A DNA stretch of 64,000 nt from Ianthella basta (GCA_964019415.1 OZ025882.1:1343927-1407926), one strand, 5' to 3'. Positions 1-13,285 are shown, numbered from the stretch's first letter. Translations and numbers: made by a program. The notes: a model not told the origin generated them from the sequence alone.

Positions 1-762
1 ACATAGCGCAGTGAGAATTGCGTGCTCAGCAGTTATTTGAAATATTCACCACCAAGAGAGAGTACCTTTTATTGGTCAGAGGCTTTTGGGTAGTGGTTGA
101 AGTAATCAATTGGGTAATGTTTATAAGTCACGCATGACTGCTTTTATGTACACATGCCAGTTTGTTGTAGTATTTGTTTCATATTCAAAATTGAGGAGCT
201 AACAGCTGGTTGGTGCTGTGGTTTGACACCTTGGACCAGTTGGTGGTTAAGTGAGACTGGAGGTCTAGGCTGTTTGTTGCTGGCTCGATGTGTCACGGAT
301 GCAACTGTGTGTTCTTATGCAAATCATGGAAAAATGGAATGAATATGTATTGAATAGTGAATAGTGTGTGTGTCAAAGGTTGTGGGCTCTTCCAGTAGCT
401 GACCTGATTACAGTTTGAGGTGTTTTTGGGGATGTGATTGTGTAGTGTGTGAGGGTGCATAGCACAGAATATCTATGGTGTGTGTGTGTGTGCGCGCATG
501 TGCGCGTGTGTGCATGCGCATGTGTGCGTGTGTGGTGTATTGAGTGTATGCATTCTTGTTGGCAGTATCTAGTTACCTTGTGTATACAGCGCTGTATGTG
601 TACCTCTGACAGTGTGTGCACACGTATCTGTCCTCTGTCACGTGTGTGTGTACGTACCCGAATGAACCCGTAGTGATAACCCATTGTTAGCACACACACT
701 TGCAGTGGGTTACTCTGTAGGTCTCGCTTGTCATTCACCTGTGACTTGCCTTGTCCATACAG
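1..762. other. Upstream non-coding sequence, no gene recognised
   Basis: I see no convincing protein or RNA gene. The stretch is TG-rich, with a degenerate TG/CG microsatellite around 478-535 that produces open frames of Cys/Val or His/Thr repeats on the two strands. It ends in a splice-acceptor-like CAG at 760-762, 11 bases before the first ATG of the next gene, so a non-coding 5' exon of that gene may lie here or further left. Confidence 0.4.
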
Positions 763-773
763 CTCGGCAAGTA

Positions 774-1141
774 ATGGCTGCTCCTTTTGACTGTGTCAAG
801 TGGAGCGAATCTCCAGAGATGGTTGTTGTGAAGAAGGAGAGGAATGTGTCTCTTGGGCTGTCGATAACGACCAGACAAGTGAGCCACATGTCATCTGTAG
901 GACTTGTGTTTGTGCAGTCATGAGGATTTAAGTTCACAACATCTTTCATGCATGAAATGTATTGACGCCCATATATGTATGTGTGTACTTAGGTCATGGG
1001 TAGAACCAGTGTAGTCTGATATGTGTGGGACCTGACCTGACCTGGCAGCCTTAGACAGGTAGCTATAGCTGCCTAGTGAAGTGAACTCAATGGATGGATT
1101 CCATTGTGCGTGCGCGCGCGTGTGTGTGGCTGTGTGTGTGT

Positions 1142-1209
<68 letters not shown>

Positions 1210-4200
1210 CTGTGTGTGTGTGTGTGTTGTGTGTGGCTGTGTGTGTGCGTGTGCATGCGTATACCTTTCACAATTCTTCTCACAAATTGCACTGAGCTCT
1301 AAGATGCAACATTTTATACTGTTTACCACTTTTGTGTCACTGTGATCATTAACTGCATGGGATGCAGAGAGTGTACTCCACAAATGAAGGTTCCATTATG
1401 ACTGACCTGCTCCACAGCACCATATGAAGCACTAGCCATGAGCTGTGTAGATTTCTTGTAGCACCTTTGTGTGTGAACACTCTGTCACTAATGAAATTGT
1501 ATGACTGCCCACACTAGTGTGTTGCATCAGTGACTAACTGTTCCTGATTTAAGTTAAAGGGGGCTGTGCACTTCATTCTGTGCCCTTTGCACCAGTGTCA
1601 ACCTGTGTTACTGCGCCCGTGACAACAAGGTGCACTTCACCATTGACAACCTATCTCACTGCACTAGTAACAGTGTAACTCGCTGCACTTGTGCCACTTG
1701 CATTTTTGTGGCCCTGTCCCAGTCCGAGTGCGTCAACACTCCTGGAAGTTAGTACTTCATATGGCTTCATCAGGGTTTGCTTGGCTAGGTCTGCACACAT
1801 GGCTCTGGCCATGTGTGTAGTGTTCTGGGTAGCTACTGTGAGAATAAAACAGCTAACTTCTTGCACTTCATCGGGGAAGGGAGAACGTTTGGTGGATCGT
1901 TTGTGACAACTGTCTGATGTGGGAAGGGAGAACATTTGGTGGATGTTCTACCACACCTAATCTCCCTTTGTGACAACTGTCTGATGTTGGTAGGGAGAAC
2001 GTTTGGTGGATGTTCTACCACACCTAATCTCCCTTTGTGACGACTGTCTGATGTTGGTAGGGAGAACGTTTGGTGGATGTTCTACCACACCTAATCTCCC
2101 TTTGTGACGACTGTCTGATGTTGGTAGGGAGAACGTTTGGTGGATGTTCTACCACACCTAATCTCCCTTTGTGACAACTGTCTGATGTGCTTACCGGAGA
2201 AGCTGTTCACTCTACATAATATTATGTGCCAGACATTCCTTGCTGTTTGTGATGACAGGGCTACTGTATTGCCACATACAACCCAACCTTTATACTTTGT
2301 ATGTAGAAACTGATAGTGCTGTATTCTGTATTACCAATTGGGCATCCAGCTGTACAGTTGCTACAGTGTCTCAGGAATAATATTTTACAATGGGTAGATG
2401 GCAACTATATTAGACCAGCACATTAAAGAAGAAGTGAATAGAAGTGAGACTAGTGGAGAAGTGTTTTAAGTCACAACCATTGTATCAGATGAGACGTTGT
2501 CTCAGTATCTTTGCTGTTGCGCATCTCTCTGACTTTAATGAGGTCCAAAATGCCTCAGTATGCAGGAGTCAGTTGCAGTGAATAGATCTGTCTGCACTCT
2601 TGGAGGTCAGAAGATACAGTTTATACCTGGGTCATATAGTGTTACAGAAGCTGTCCTTGTCCTAGAAATCATGTCAAGTTGTGCGGAATGACTCACTGGC
2701 AAACTTAAACTCACTTACAACACTGTCCTATGTAATCCTCGTATTTCTACATACTTCATTTGGCAACAATCCGTCAGTAACTGAGATCCTAAGGAACTGA
2801 AGAGCTAGTTCCTGTATCTAGTACGTACGTATGTGCTGTGTGCGATAGTCCACGTCATAATGGCACTCAGCGGTAATCACTAACTGTGTATTGTGTACGT
2901 ATGTAGGTTGATCACATGGTTACATTAGACTCTGTAGAGCAGGTAGATACCGTGTCAAGCCATTTAGTGACGTGTGCCCCACATACACATGAAGCTCTTC
3001 TGCATGACCGTCGCATGAAGCAGCTGGCGGTACAGTGAGTGATTACACACTGCTATGAATTGTGTTGGCATTCCTGGCATGCTTTGACAGACCACCACTG
3101 TGGAGTGAAGCGGAGTGGTAGGCCATGGCACTTGAGCCTAGGTTGAAGAATTTGTTGTCACACTTTACACGCTTGAGACATGTTTGATACACATTGTACC
3201 TCTTGCCCGTTTACAAAAGCTGCAACGCTGCTAAGGGGTTTCATGTCTGGTGCCTTGCACAGGAAGGTCTTGTCTGTGTGCAACGTAGCAGTCACAATAG
3301 CAACATGGTGCAGTGTTTGACAACCTCCAACCTCCTCACGAGCACGCATCTTTGATTGTAAATCGGTGATAATCCTATTTGTGTTCTGGTCTGACAATGA
3401 AGGAGACCGGTGTCCCAGCATAAGGGCAGTTTTCCAGCATGTCAAGGTCAGCCTTATTCTCCATGAGCTTCTATTTTACATTCAAGATGCACTTCTGGTA
3501 ACACCAACTAGTGTTAGATCTGTCTGTGGTGATCACCAGTGTCTCAGCCTGTCTATGATTTAGCACATGAAGATAGCCAGCACATTGTTGGATGCCTCCT
3601 CATTCTCCTTACCACTCTCACCTTCTTCGTATCAGTAATCAAGTTTCAAACCTCCCCGCCATACACTCAGCTAGTCCTTTCCACTGCGCTACCCCGGATT
3701 ATCTCTGCGTCTCATTCGCACAGCTGTTGATTTCAATTTGTTTTCAACTGTTTCGGCAGCCTTCAGTTTCAAGGAAGCTTGGTGCTAGTTTCACTTACTG
3801 TGTTGTCACTCGGTTAACTCATCTTCCACAGACTCTTGGGGCAGTCAGCCATAGACCTGACCTGTCTTGCTTGATATACCTCACATGCAGTACGTGACTG
3901 GCATCCCTTGTGATTTCCAGGTAAAATTGCCAGAGGAAGTGGGGTAACCTCTTCCGAACCTTTAATGGTATTCATACACGTGGAATGACTTGTGGTTACA
4001 CACAGATGTGTTGTTGACTTGCTTAATATGCGTATATTCAGCACACAGTTGCAGTTCCTGTGACCGTATTAGGTGCTCTTTTGAGCACTCCTAAGAATGA
4101 CACTTGGCAGGGAAGTTTTGGTCCAAGTGTTGGTCAGTGGGGAAGTTGAGGCTTAGTTTGTGCTTGCATGCACTGTATGCTTATATAGATACCTACCATT

Positions 4201-7200
4201 TGTGCATGCATGTGTCTGTCATGAGACAGTGGAAGGTTTCTCTTTACACTCAATCCAGGTCACATCAGGTCACACTTCACTGATGCACTCACAGCAAGTT
4301 GAGTGAATAGTTGTCGCTGTTTTGGTTGCTCATATGAATGCACGCCCTCGCAAGCAATTTGTAGTACAGGGTTTTGCAAAATGGTTGTCGCAAACGTCAT
4401 TCGACTTGCGACTTGCCTTTGAACTTCAACCTTATGCTTTAGGCGTGCACTAAGAAGCTTCAAAGGAGCTTCAAAGGAGCTTCAAAGTTCAGAGGTGAAT
4501 TGTGTGCCCAAAAAATCCATTTTGCAAAACCCTGTACAACAACACTAAAGGTGGTTTGGGTATGTGTGACCTGACCAGAAGGATAGGGAAGTAGGTCACC
4601 CTGGGGGTAAATTGAACTCTCATCCTAATTGACCCTGTGACCTAAGGTGTAACGGATGAAATCATCCTAAGGCCTTGTGTGTTGAAGGCCAGGTGTAAAG
4701 ATGACTGCAGGGCTCCACCCACATCGTTGTGTAGTTGTCAGCCTGCCTTACACTTCCTGAATGCTTGTAGGAGAGGGGCTAGCTGGCTAGACTGTGTATG
4801 TATGACCGGACCACTCTCAACCTCTTTTCGAAAGTGGTTATCAGTATGTGAGAGTTTGCGTGTTTGTGTGTATGCGTACGTGTACGTATGTGTGTATACA
4901 TACATACTGTATGTGTGTAACCTGCATGATAATGTGTGCATGTGTGTATATGTATGTTTGCATGCATACTGTATGTACATACATACACACATGCGAGTCA
5001 GTACATGTGTGTGCCACCTGTCTATGAGGTCAGGTAGCTGCCTAAGCTTCCATCCTGTCAGGTGGTTTAGTGGTGTATCAGGTTGTCCTAGTCAAAGCAT
5101 GCATTCATTCCCCAGGGGATTTCATGTCTGAAGAAGCTTTACCAGTACTTGCACTTGCTTCTATTCAGTGTGTTTATGCAGTTACATCATGCACTGACAT
5201 CTTGTTTTGACACTGAAACTTTGAAGAGGTCACTTACTTGGCTATAAAGAAGCCCTCAGCTTGTGAACAAGAAGTGAGACCTTTCCAATAAAAGGTGTCA
5301 GAATGAAACAACAATGAAGTATTTTACTAACCTCTGTTTAGTAGTAATTCAGAGGACATTTGTGGAAGACGCTACATAGCCAAAGATTTGCTGTAGCTAC
5401 TGTGCCTTAATGTTCAGCAGTGCACTCCTGCCTTCAATTGTTGGTCATTAGCCTCTGAATCACATGGTTACAAGGGTTGTGGCCAATGACTTCAGAAATG
5501 GCCTCTAATGTAATCTAGCTGACAAGCTTTACAACACTGTCTAGTCGAGCTGCCTGGTGGCCATCATGCCCGCTGAAACAGCCCAGGCTGCCCAGGCCAT
5601 GGCCTGACCAGATTTGTAGGCCTGGCCATTCTTTTGTATAGCTAAGATACTTGCTGGCCTGTGCATGTGGCCGTCTAGGTAAGACTGTCTTGACGTGGCC
5701 TGACCACCTTTAAAGTGCTACCTCTGGGCCTGGCCATGTCCTTGGTTCTTCATGTCCAGTAACTTGTACCTGTGGAATGCACTCGTTCCTGCAGCCTAGC
5801 TCGCAAGAACAAGCGTTGGTCCAGGTGTTGCAATAATGTACTAACCACTATAGATATATGAAATCCTCATACCTGTGTTATACCTTGCACTGGTGTTGTG
5901 ACGTTGTAATGTACTTACATGACGAAATTCAATGTCAAGTGGTGTGCTGACACCTTTGGCCAGTTTTCCCAGTGGCATTCTTGTGGTAATGCGTGTCAAC
6001 CACAGGGGATCCTACCCACCCAGAGGTCATGCTCTCCCACATACATTCCTTGGGGTCAAAGGGGCAAAAAACTCCCTTTCCACAAGCAAGAGAATGTATG
6101 TGGTTCCCTACATTGTGCATCCTGTCAGGCAGTGGTGCCCTGCACATTTCCAAGTGAACGCATTTGTACATGCTTGTAAATCTGCCAGGGTATCAGTGAG
6201 CCATGCGGCCTTGTATTCCACTGCCATACACGAGTAGATCAGTATTTCAATGCATGCAGCAATATTTATTACCTCAATTCTTTATTTCTGTTTCTGACGT
6301 TACAGTATCTTACATCAGTAATTTCTACTATGTAATTTGTCATTAAAAATGTGTTTAGTGTAAAATCTGTAATTGTATTGGCTTGTTCCCAGTTTGAAAT
6401 GCATTGAGTAGTAAGATTCCCTCAGCCATTCCCTTATAATCTGTACAGGGTGCACATCACACTGTGTTGTGCTGCGGACTATGGGTTCTGTCTTGCCTGT
6501 CTAGGTCAATGTCTCAAATTACTGCTCCCAGATAGTCCTCATAAAGAGGATTGAGAAACTTGATGGCAAACTGGAGAAGTTGAAGAGGTACATGCACATT
6601 CAGAGTGTCAACGGGATTCTATTGGATGACTTGGACTGTGAGACGGCCTCGAAGAGGATTCGCGACATCAGTGAGGGCCAAGTGTTCTTGATGGTCCGTG
6701 CAGCACACCGGGACCACAACAAGGCGGCAGTTAGCCCCATGACCCCACTCAGAGACTCTCCCTCACTGGGCCCACCCCCACCTCCTGTTTGGAAGGGAGT
6801 TTGCCGTTTCAATGCAAACCCCTTCATGCTCACCTGGGTGCAGGAGGCGGTGCCTGTGGTTGTGCAGCCCAACCAAGTCCAACTCATTCCTGCCTTCATT
6901 ATGGTAAGCTGTTGCACTTTGAGAGTTTCTGGTATGTGCACAATGCACCTTGCTAGCTTCATGTTGTAAGTCGTGTTACCTTCTGGCTCTGTTTCAACCT
7001 TCAGGAGCCCAAGGAAGCACCTAAGAAGGTGGTGATTGTCAGCTACATCTCCTGTGACGTTGTTGTTCCACAGGCAGCTGATTCCAGAGGGCACCTCGTG
7101 GTGGGCATCAATGACCAGTCTGCTGCCGACTACCAGCCTGCCCTGGGGAAGAGTCCTGACGTCATCATGACAATGATCAACCGAAGCAAGGAAAAAGGAG

Positions 7201-10200
7201 TTACCCTTACCCTCTACCTCTGTCGAGATGGGCCCAAGCACTTGGCAGAGCAGACGTACAGTGACTACGTCACCAGCCTTCATGGCAGACGAGGGCCAGA
7301 AGAGGAGGAGGACCTGGGCATTGGGGAGCCTGAAGAGCACATGCTGAACCCGGTGATTCCCTCCAATCACCAGTACTCTCCAGTGTACATCACAGGGTCC
7401 AGCAGGTCAGACAGCAGCCATCTGTTCCAGATAATGACCCGCGGTGAAAGCACAGCTGTGCATCCCACTCCCTGCAGTGACTATAGTGATTACAGCTTGA
7501 CACAGTCTGGCCTGGCTAGTGCATATGACATGCCCCAGAAGGAGGAGCCACTCACCCTCCTTGAGACGCCATCACCTGCCAATGAGTGTAATCTCTTCCC
7601 TACTAATGAGGCTGGACGACGAGCAAACGTGGTTTTGCCTCTCCCCATTGATTCACAACTGGCACCAGAGAGTAGCCTTAGTCTGGTATCTCCAAATTCA
7701 CCAGTTGACCTCGGGCGGCGGAGTGGATCTGATTCCAGTAGCGTAGCAAGCCGGCGCTCGACAGGGAGTGAGAATTCAGCACTATACGCACCCAGGCCCA
7801 TCCCAGTTCTGCTGTCGTCACAGCTGTTCAATTGGAAGTGGGAGCCAGTCTCTACCGTGTCCTTGACCACTCAAGATGGCCATCGCTGTGCCACCCCATT
7901 CTGCAAGTACATGCTGCAGAACATCGACTGCAAGAAACTGGAAGAGATGAAGCTCTCTCTCAGCCCATCCTTGGAGCTCCTTTACGTGAAGCCCAACACC
8001 ATCTGTGTCTACACTATTAACCTGGAGCAGCTGTCAACCAAAGCTCACGAGGTTTTCAGTGAAATGTGTGATTTCCTCAGCCTGTTCCAGTCACTCCGCA
8101 AGCCAGCAGGGATGCAGGTAATCCTTGCTGCAGTGTACGACTCTACAACAGAGTACGGCAAGCAGTTGCGCACAGACAGGTTGAAGCGTGAGTGGCTCTT
8201 CACGAAAGTTCCCCAGGCCTTGAAGTCCAAATTTAATGAAATCCTTCATGAGGATGACAAGGACTGCATAGAAGTGGTTCCTGTCGATTTGGCTGAATGT
8301 GAAGGGTCAGCAAAGCGGGTGCAGGCTGCAGTCAGTGAATGTGTCAATCGATACTACCAGCGAGTGGAGGCTAATGACAAAGACACCGAAAAGATGCCCC
8401 TGCAGCAGTGGCCGCTGTTCAGGCAGAAGGTGGTTGAGCTGGCCTATCGGTACCATGTTGTCAGCTGGACGGAGCTGGCTCAACGTGCACGGCAGTTCCT
8501 TTGGATTGAAGAAGGAGAGCTTTTCGAGCGCTGTCTTGCTGCGCTGGAGCAGACCACGTCTTTGTGGGTGTGCCATGGGGCTCCAGGTGAGGAGCATACT
8601 GTACACATTGCCACACTACTGTAAAAAAGAACAATGTCACTGCTTTGTGGTGGTGAATGGGCGCATTTTCTGAATTAATTTTGACTTCCAATTAAAGGCG
8701 AGATGGAGAATTGTACATGCTTAACAGTATGCATCAATATAACATTGTCGTTTCGTTTTTATGGAACCCTCAAATTGCACTTAAATTACGGAACATTCTT
8801 TCCATTGTAAGGAAGGAATACCTGTTTAAATTGTTTCATTCCACAACCATTCCGATGAAACTTTTCCATTTTGCGTACAATCGTTTTCTCGCTTTGTCAA
8901 TCAGAAGCAGAACAGAATGGAATAGAACAGTCTAATCATTCTGCAAAACGGAGCAAAACGTTGTTACATTGTCACATGCTGTAATGCTATCTGATTTTAA
9001 CTGGTTTGCTTATCAAGGTCAGTTAATCTGTATATATAATTCAGTTTGTTTGTCTGTTTGTTTGTTCGCTTTTGGCGCAAAAACTATGGAACAGAATGCC
9101 ACCAAATTGGCAGGGATTATAAAGTGGGGCTCCAGAAGTGTCCTCCACGGGTTGAAATCACCGGTCTTGCAGTTCTTGAAGAGATATCCTTCAATTTCCG
9201 GTTTTTCGTTCATGGTTGATGGCCATTTTATTAATTAGCCCTCCTTGACTTCCGGTTACTGAGCAGTGTGATTCGCTGTCACAGGCGTCCAACAATTGAA
9301 TTTAAACTCAATCGTCGTTATAGCAGCTACCCTTCATTGCTAACCCCCGATCCTGCCCGACTCGCTGTCATGCAACTCGTCAAAGCAGAAGCCCGCCGAA
9401 GGCAGGCGCCCTGCTAGTCTATATATATAATTCAGTTTATTTGTCTGTTTGTTCGCGATTCAAGCAGAAACTACTGTGCAGGGCACCACCAAACTCAGGG
9501 ATTACGGAGTATGGAGTAGAAAGTGTCCTCCGCAGCTTGAAATCACCCAATTTGCTGTTCTTGGGAGGAAATCCTTCCAATTTCCATTTTTTTCTTCATG
9601 GCCAATGTTAAATCAGATTGCGAAGTTGCTTGCACTTTGACAGCCGCAGAGAACAGAGCTGGAATAGGTTTATCTGAAGTTGTGAGTTAGATGGGGGCAC
9701 TCCTATCTTCAACCTAAGTAGGAAGAAAGGATTCATTTTCTGTGTTTGGAAGAGATATCGCATTTCTCCTCCCACTGGGAGCAGGAAGTCCTTTGTTGCA
9801 GTTTTCTGCTTGATCGTAATAGTAGTGACCCTTTTTCATGCCCCTAAACAAGCTCTGTAAAATACTTGTTTTTCATCGAGTGATGGTGCAAGATCGTATA
9901 AGTGAATTCCTTTCCACAATCTGTGCCGTGACATCACTAAATGCATTCCAGCAGCACTCCAGCATGAACTGAGTGACCAGATTTTTCCCTACCAAACCGC
10001 AAGATGGCAACATTAGAATATCTGGCACACAAGTCTTCCGTTAACTGTTAATTGTCACCAATTAATTGCTTGCTTTTATTCACAAGAACAGGAATGTAAT
10101 AGGTCTAATCAAATATTAAATAGGTTCAGTTTCTGCATGGCTGGGACCGTCCAGATGCAAGTTGGATGAGAAACCAAAGAATGTAACGTCAAAATTTGAC

Positions 10201-13200
10201 ACGTGGAAACCTGCTATGATTGCTTTAGACCTGTCTGACTTGTTTGAGTATTTTACCCCAAACTCATATTTCTGAGGTACGTACGTATGGTGTATGTTGT
10301 CATAAGTATGTCTCGTGTAGGTTTCCCGTGAATTTCCCAGCAGCTGTGATGAACAACTTTGTGCATTAATGAATAGCCTTAGGTGATCACAAACTACAGT
10401 AGTACAAGTACGTACAAGTACGTAGCTGATGAAGCTTTGGCATCGTCGTCGTCGTCGACGTCTCATTTGCATTGTGGTACACTAGCTGAATGTCCGCCTT
10501 TCTGTCACCGGCCCTCCATCCACTTTGGCTTCCTCCTTCGGCTTCATTAGAGAGTTTAAGATCACTGTTTACGCTGAACGTTAACATCACAATGGGTCAT
10601 TAAAGAGTCGCGTGATATACCTAACTGCAACGTACACGGTTAATTTTGCAGCATCTAGTACGCGTGAAGAGGTGTTCCAATGTATGTAAATTACCGTTTG
10701 TACTGTAAACATTGTGACGTCACGATTCGTCACATAGCTGTAATAAGAAAGACGTGGCTAGACACGCTAGGCTATTATTATTATTACAATTTATTTACTC
10801 CTGCCACGATCTTTTCTCTGTATTTTCGGGTGAAAACGACGTTTTAACATCAGCGCGGACAGATGAAGCCGACCAATCACGTACAGCGTGGTTGCTTGGT
10901 GACATCTGGACGCTGCCCAGTGCTGCTGATGAAGAGTGGAATTCTCCGAAAAAGGCCTTACAGCGCAGTGGCAAACCTCTAACTTTTCGTCAACCTGTAT
11001 GCAGAGGTAAGTACCTTTTTCTCGTCACATAGCGTTCAACGTCCAGCATAAATGCTGATCTAAAACTCTCTATCGTCCTCACTACTATATCCAAGGCTCG
11101 TCATTTTGTTAGCAAGCTGAAGAGAAATCTTTGCATTTCGCCAAACTTGACTTCTACCATCACCGTGAACATCATGTTTGGCCCATGTTCATGTTAACGT
11201 TGGTAACATGTAATGTGACCAGCAATACGTGACTGTTACGTCAACGTCGTTCGTAGTGTGACTGCTTCCCAAGTTTTTCATATGAACAGTGGAACTAGCT
11301 GAATACTGCTAGCTCCTTTTATACCAGCCACTTCACAGCATTTTCTTCCGGTTGAGGGCATCTTATAGCCAGCAAATGTGACTATTGTCTGGTTTAAGAC
11401 TGCCTAGTTTATGAGACCATCTGCTATAGTTAATTGTGTATGTGTGTCCGAGAAGGTAGTCATGAATCGTCCCTGTGAGCAACATCATTGATGTTTGCAT
11501 TCTTCAGTGAAAGTTAACTTTGTGCGTTTCCTTACTAAACTCTAGCTATTCTGCGACTCTACGTCTGCTTCTGATTTCCACTAGGCACGAAGAACACAGG
11601 CTTCCTGGTGAACCCAGACATCATCATCAGCATCATCTCCAGGCTGGCTGACTCCGAGACCTTTAAGAAGATTAGGAATAACGTTGGGAAAGGGGTTGCG
11701 GACCTCCTCTGCTCTCCCAGCTCGGCCACACAGAGTGTCCTGAATCTGATTATGGACATGCCACCAAACATCCCAGCGTCTCACCTCATCCAGTGGATGC
11801 AGACAATGGGAATCTTGTTTGAAGGCAGTGGCGCTGCCACGGCGGACCCTTGCTACTTCATTCCCTCTATCACCTCCTTTGCGGAGTGGGAAGATGCCCA
11901 TGGTACGCCGCTGCCTGACATCTCTACTTCCTGTGCGGAGCTCTTCATTGAGCTACAAGTTCCTGGAACCGACACACCACCGATGCCAACCCACTTCTTC
12001 TACCAGTTCGTGGCCCACATCATTTCGCAGGTGGGAATAGATGCAAAGACTCTCAGCGTTACCCAAGGGTGCACACGGGTGAAGATATCCAGCTTGAAAC
12101 TCTCTGGCTACCTCACACCCTGCGAGGCAGTCCTTTCGTATGACAGACTGCAGTGTATCATCAGGATACAACTCCAGTGAGTGCTGGGGGGGAGGGGGAG
12201 GGGGAGGTGGGGGAGAGTGCGTATGGGGAGGTCCCAAGTAGGCTATTGTAGATTGGATTGTCATCAGGCCAGCCTTGTCACAGTGTTGACTGATGAAGAC
12301 CCTGAAGGTGCAAACGACTTTCTAATTTATCCAATGTGACTTTTGCTTTGTGACTGTTCAACGACATTCCCATTTCTGTTCAGCACTGTAGCACGCACCT
12401 CTGCCACATCATGGATGACTGACATTTTGGCTGCTATAGGAAGAGAGAGAGAGAGAGTATAGGACCCTAACAGCTCCTTCATTCCTTCCACCTGTAGACC
12501 CTGGCAAGGTTCCATCATCCCCAGGGCTCACACCTATTTCCGAAATGTCTTGAAGGAGTGTGAGGCAAAGTATGGGTGGAAGGGCATGGGTCGAGCCATC
12601 ATGGGACCCGCTTTCCGTCCTGCCTCAACCAGTGCCCGGTGTGCCACACTGTTTGGCTTCCTGAATGAGGTCCTTGCTGAAGCTGACCCCAACAGTCATC
12701 CAGCTCTTTTCATTGTGGACGCCGACAGCTTGAAGAAGATGAGCACAAAGGGAATTGAACCCCAGCTGCACATCAAGAATCAAGATGGCAGCTTCCGTTC
12801 CCATAAAGTGTCCGAGATTGTTGGACTGAACCAGTGGATCTATGACCCTACCTTGCTATATGAGAATACGGTGAGAGTGCAGTGAAGTCATTGGATCATG
12901 CTGTAACTGAATCATTCTACACTTAATGACATTTGTGATGTGTGTGCTAATGTGAAGGTGGTCTTGCTCCTTTCCTTACAGGAGATTGATGTGAACCGAA
13001 TGAGGGCGATGAACAAGGTTGCCGAGTGGCTCTTGCAGGATCCTCCTCTCTGTGCCCTTATTGCATGCGAGAATGGGATCATCAGTGCCCAAGACCCAGA
13101 AGCACACACCTGGTCGACCAACACAGGCCCAGTGCCAGCTGCATACAAGTTGATACAGAAGTGGCATGCTTGCAAACTGCCCATCTCTCGGCTACGAGAA

Positions 13201-13281
13201 GCCCTACAGAGACACCATCACAACGCAGCTGCAAAGATTCTGCTGCCGTTTTGTGATGGCATGCCACAGACCGAACTGTGA
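774..13281 (+). CDS. PDZ - degenerate Roc - COR - death-like domain protein (Roco relative)
   Basis: Six coding exons join in phase: 774-878, 6505-6903, 7005-8586, 11585-12176, 12498-12870 and 12982-13281, giving about 1116 aa. The first two exons code a PDZ-like domain (residues about 15-95). A second PDZ-like stretch (RGHLVVGIND) lies near residues 195-245, then a Ser-rich linker. Residues about 445-630 resemble the later strands of a Roc GTPase (CVYTINLEQLS, VILAAVYDST, IEVVPVDLAE), but no P-loop GxxxxGK is visible, so GTP binding is doubtful. Residues about 630-1010 fit a COR domain (WPLFRQKVVELA, GFLVNPDIIISIIS, YFIPSI). The last 100 residues carry a death-fold-like helix signature (AYKLIQKWHA, ISRLREALQRHH). 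The order recalls DAPK1-type Roco proteins, with PDZ in place of kinase/ankyrin; a signalling scaffold is inferred. Exon 1 is separated by a 5.6 kb intron and is the least certain join. Confidence 0.72.
1123..1256. repeat. (TG)n microsatellite
   Basis: More than 50 TG dinucleotides with a few GC and TC interruptions, inside the long first intron of the PDZ/COR gene. It creates spurious Cys-Val and His-Thr open frames. Confidence 0.95.
1874..2192. repeat. Minisatellite, about 67-bp unit, 4-5 copies
   Basis: The unit contains GGAGAACGTTTGGTGGATGT followed by TCTACCACACCTAATCTCCC and repeats about every 67 bases, the first copy being shorter and more divergent. It lies in intron 1 of the PDZ/COR gene. 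Copies differ by single bases, as expected of a local tandem duplication. Confidence 0.9.
2193..4363. other. Long-intron sequence, nothing recognised
   Basis: Within the presumed first intron of the PDZ/COR gene. Short open frames here have no recognisable domain and no flanking splice context that joins them to neighbours. No RNA gene was recognised by eye. Confidence 0.4.
4367..4534. mobile_element. 168-bp MITE with 18-bp perfect terminal inverted repeats and TA duplication
   Basis: The ends CAGGGTTTTGCAAAATGG and CCATTTTGCAAAACCCTG are exact inverted repeats, each flanked by TA (4365-4366 and 4535-4536), and the symmetry runs one base past each TA. The body has no coding capacity and includes three short copies of GGAGCTTCAAA. 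Size, inverted ends and TA duplication fit a non-autonomous DNA transposon; the superfamily is not determined. Confidence 0.75.
4538..6504. other. Remaining first-intron sequence of the PDZ/COR gene
   Basis: No coding exon recognised. Alternating TG/TA tracts occur around 4850-4990 and low-copy repeats of a GGCCTGGCC-like word around 5575-5740. The region ends in the acceptor CTAG directly before the exon at 6505. Confidence 0.4.
9027..9417 (+). mobile_element. Helitron-like non-autonomous element
   Basis: It begins TCTGTATATATAATTC after a host A (9026) and ends in CTAG followed by T (9418), the 5'-TC / 3'-CTRR pattern and A|T insertion site of Helitrons. A GC-rich hairpin, GCCCGCC-GAA-GGCAGGC with one mismatch, lies 6 bases before the CTAG end. 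No Rep/helicase coding is present. It sits in an intron of the PDZ/COR gene. Assignment rests on terminal motifs only. Confidence 0.5.
9418..9640 (+). mobile_element. Second, 3'-truncated Helitron-like copy in tandem
   Basis: It begins TCTATATATATAATTCAG immediately after the terminal CTAG of the preceding element and is similar to it for roughly 200 bases (TTTGTCTGTTTGTTCGC, then a CACCAAACTCAGGGATTA-like stretch). Similarity fades and no second hairpin/CTAG end is seen, so the right boundary is approximate. Confidence 0.45.
10854..11006 (+). other. Possible cassette exon of the PDZ/COR gene
   Basis: A 153-base open segment bounded by a CAG acceptor and GTAAGT donor. Its phase (1 to 1) allows clean insertion between the exons ending at 8586 and starting at 11585, adding 51 residues. 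However, direct joining of those two exons gives a better continuous COR-like sequence, so inclusion may be alternative, or this may be a fortuitous open frame or an alternative first exon. Confidence 0.3.
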
Positions 13282-13285
13282 TTGG

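Noticed and set aside
6600..7370. 256-residue open frame on the minus strand
   Set aside because: It is antisense to well-supported PDZ/COR exons, has no recognisable domain and crosses the intron at 6904-7004.
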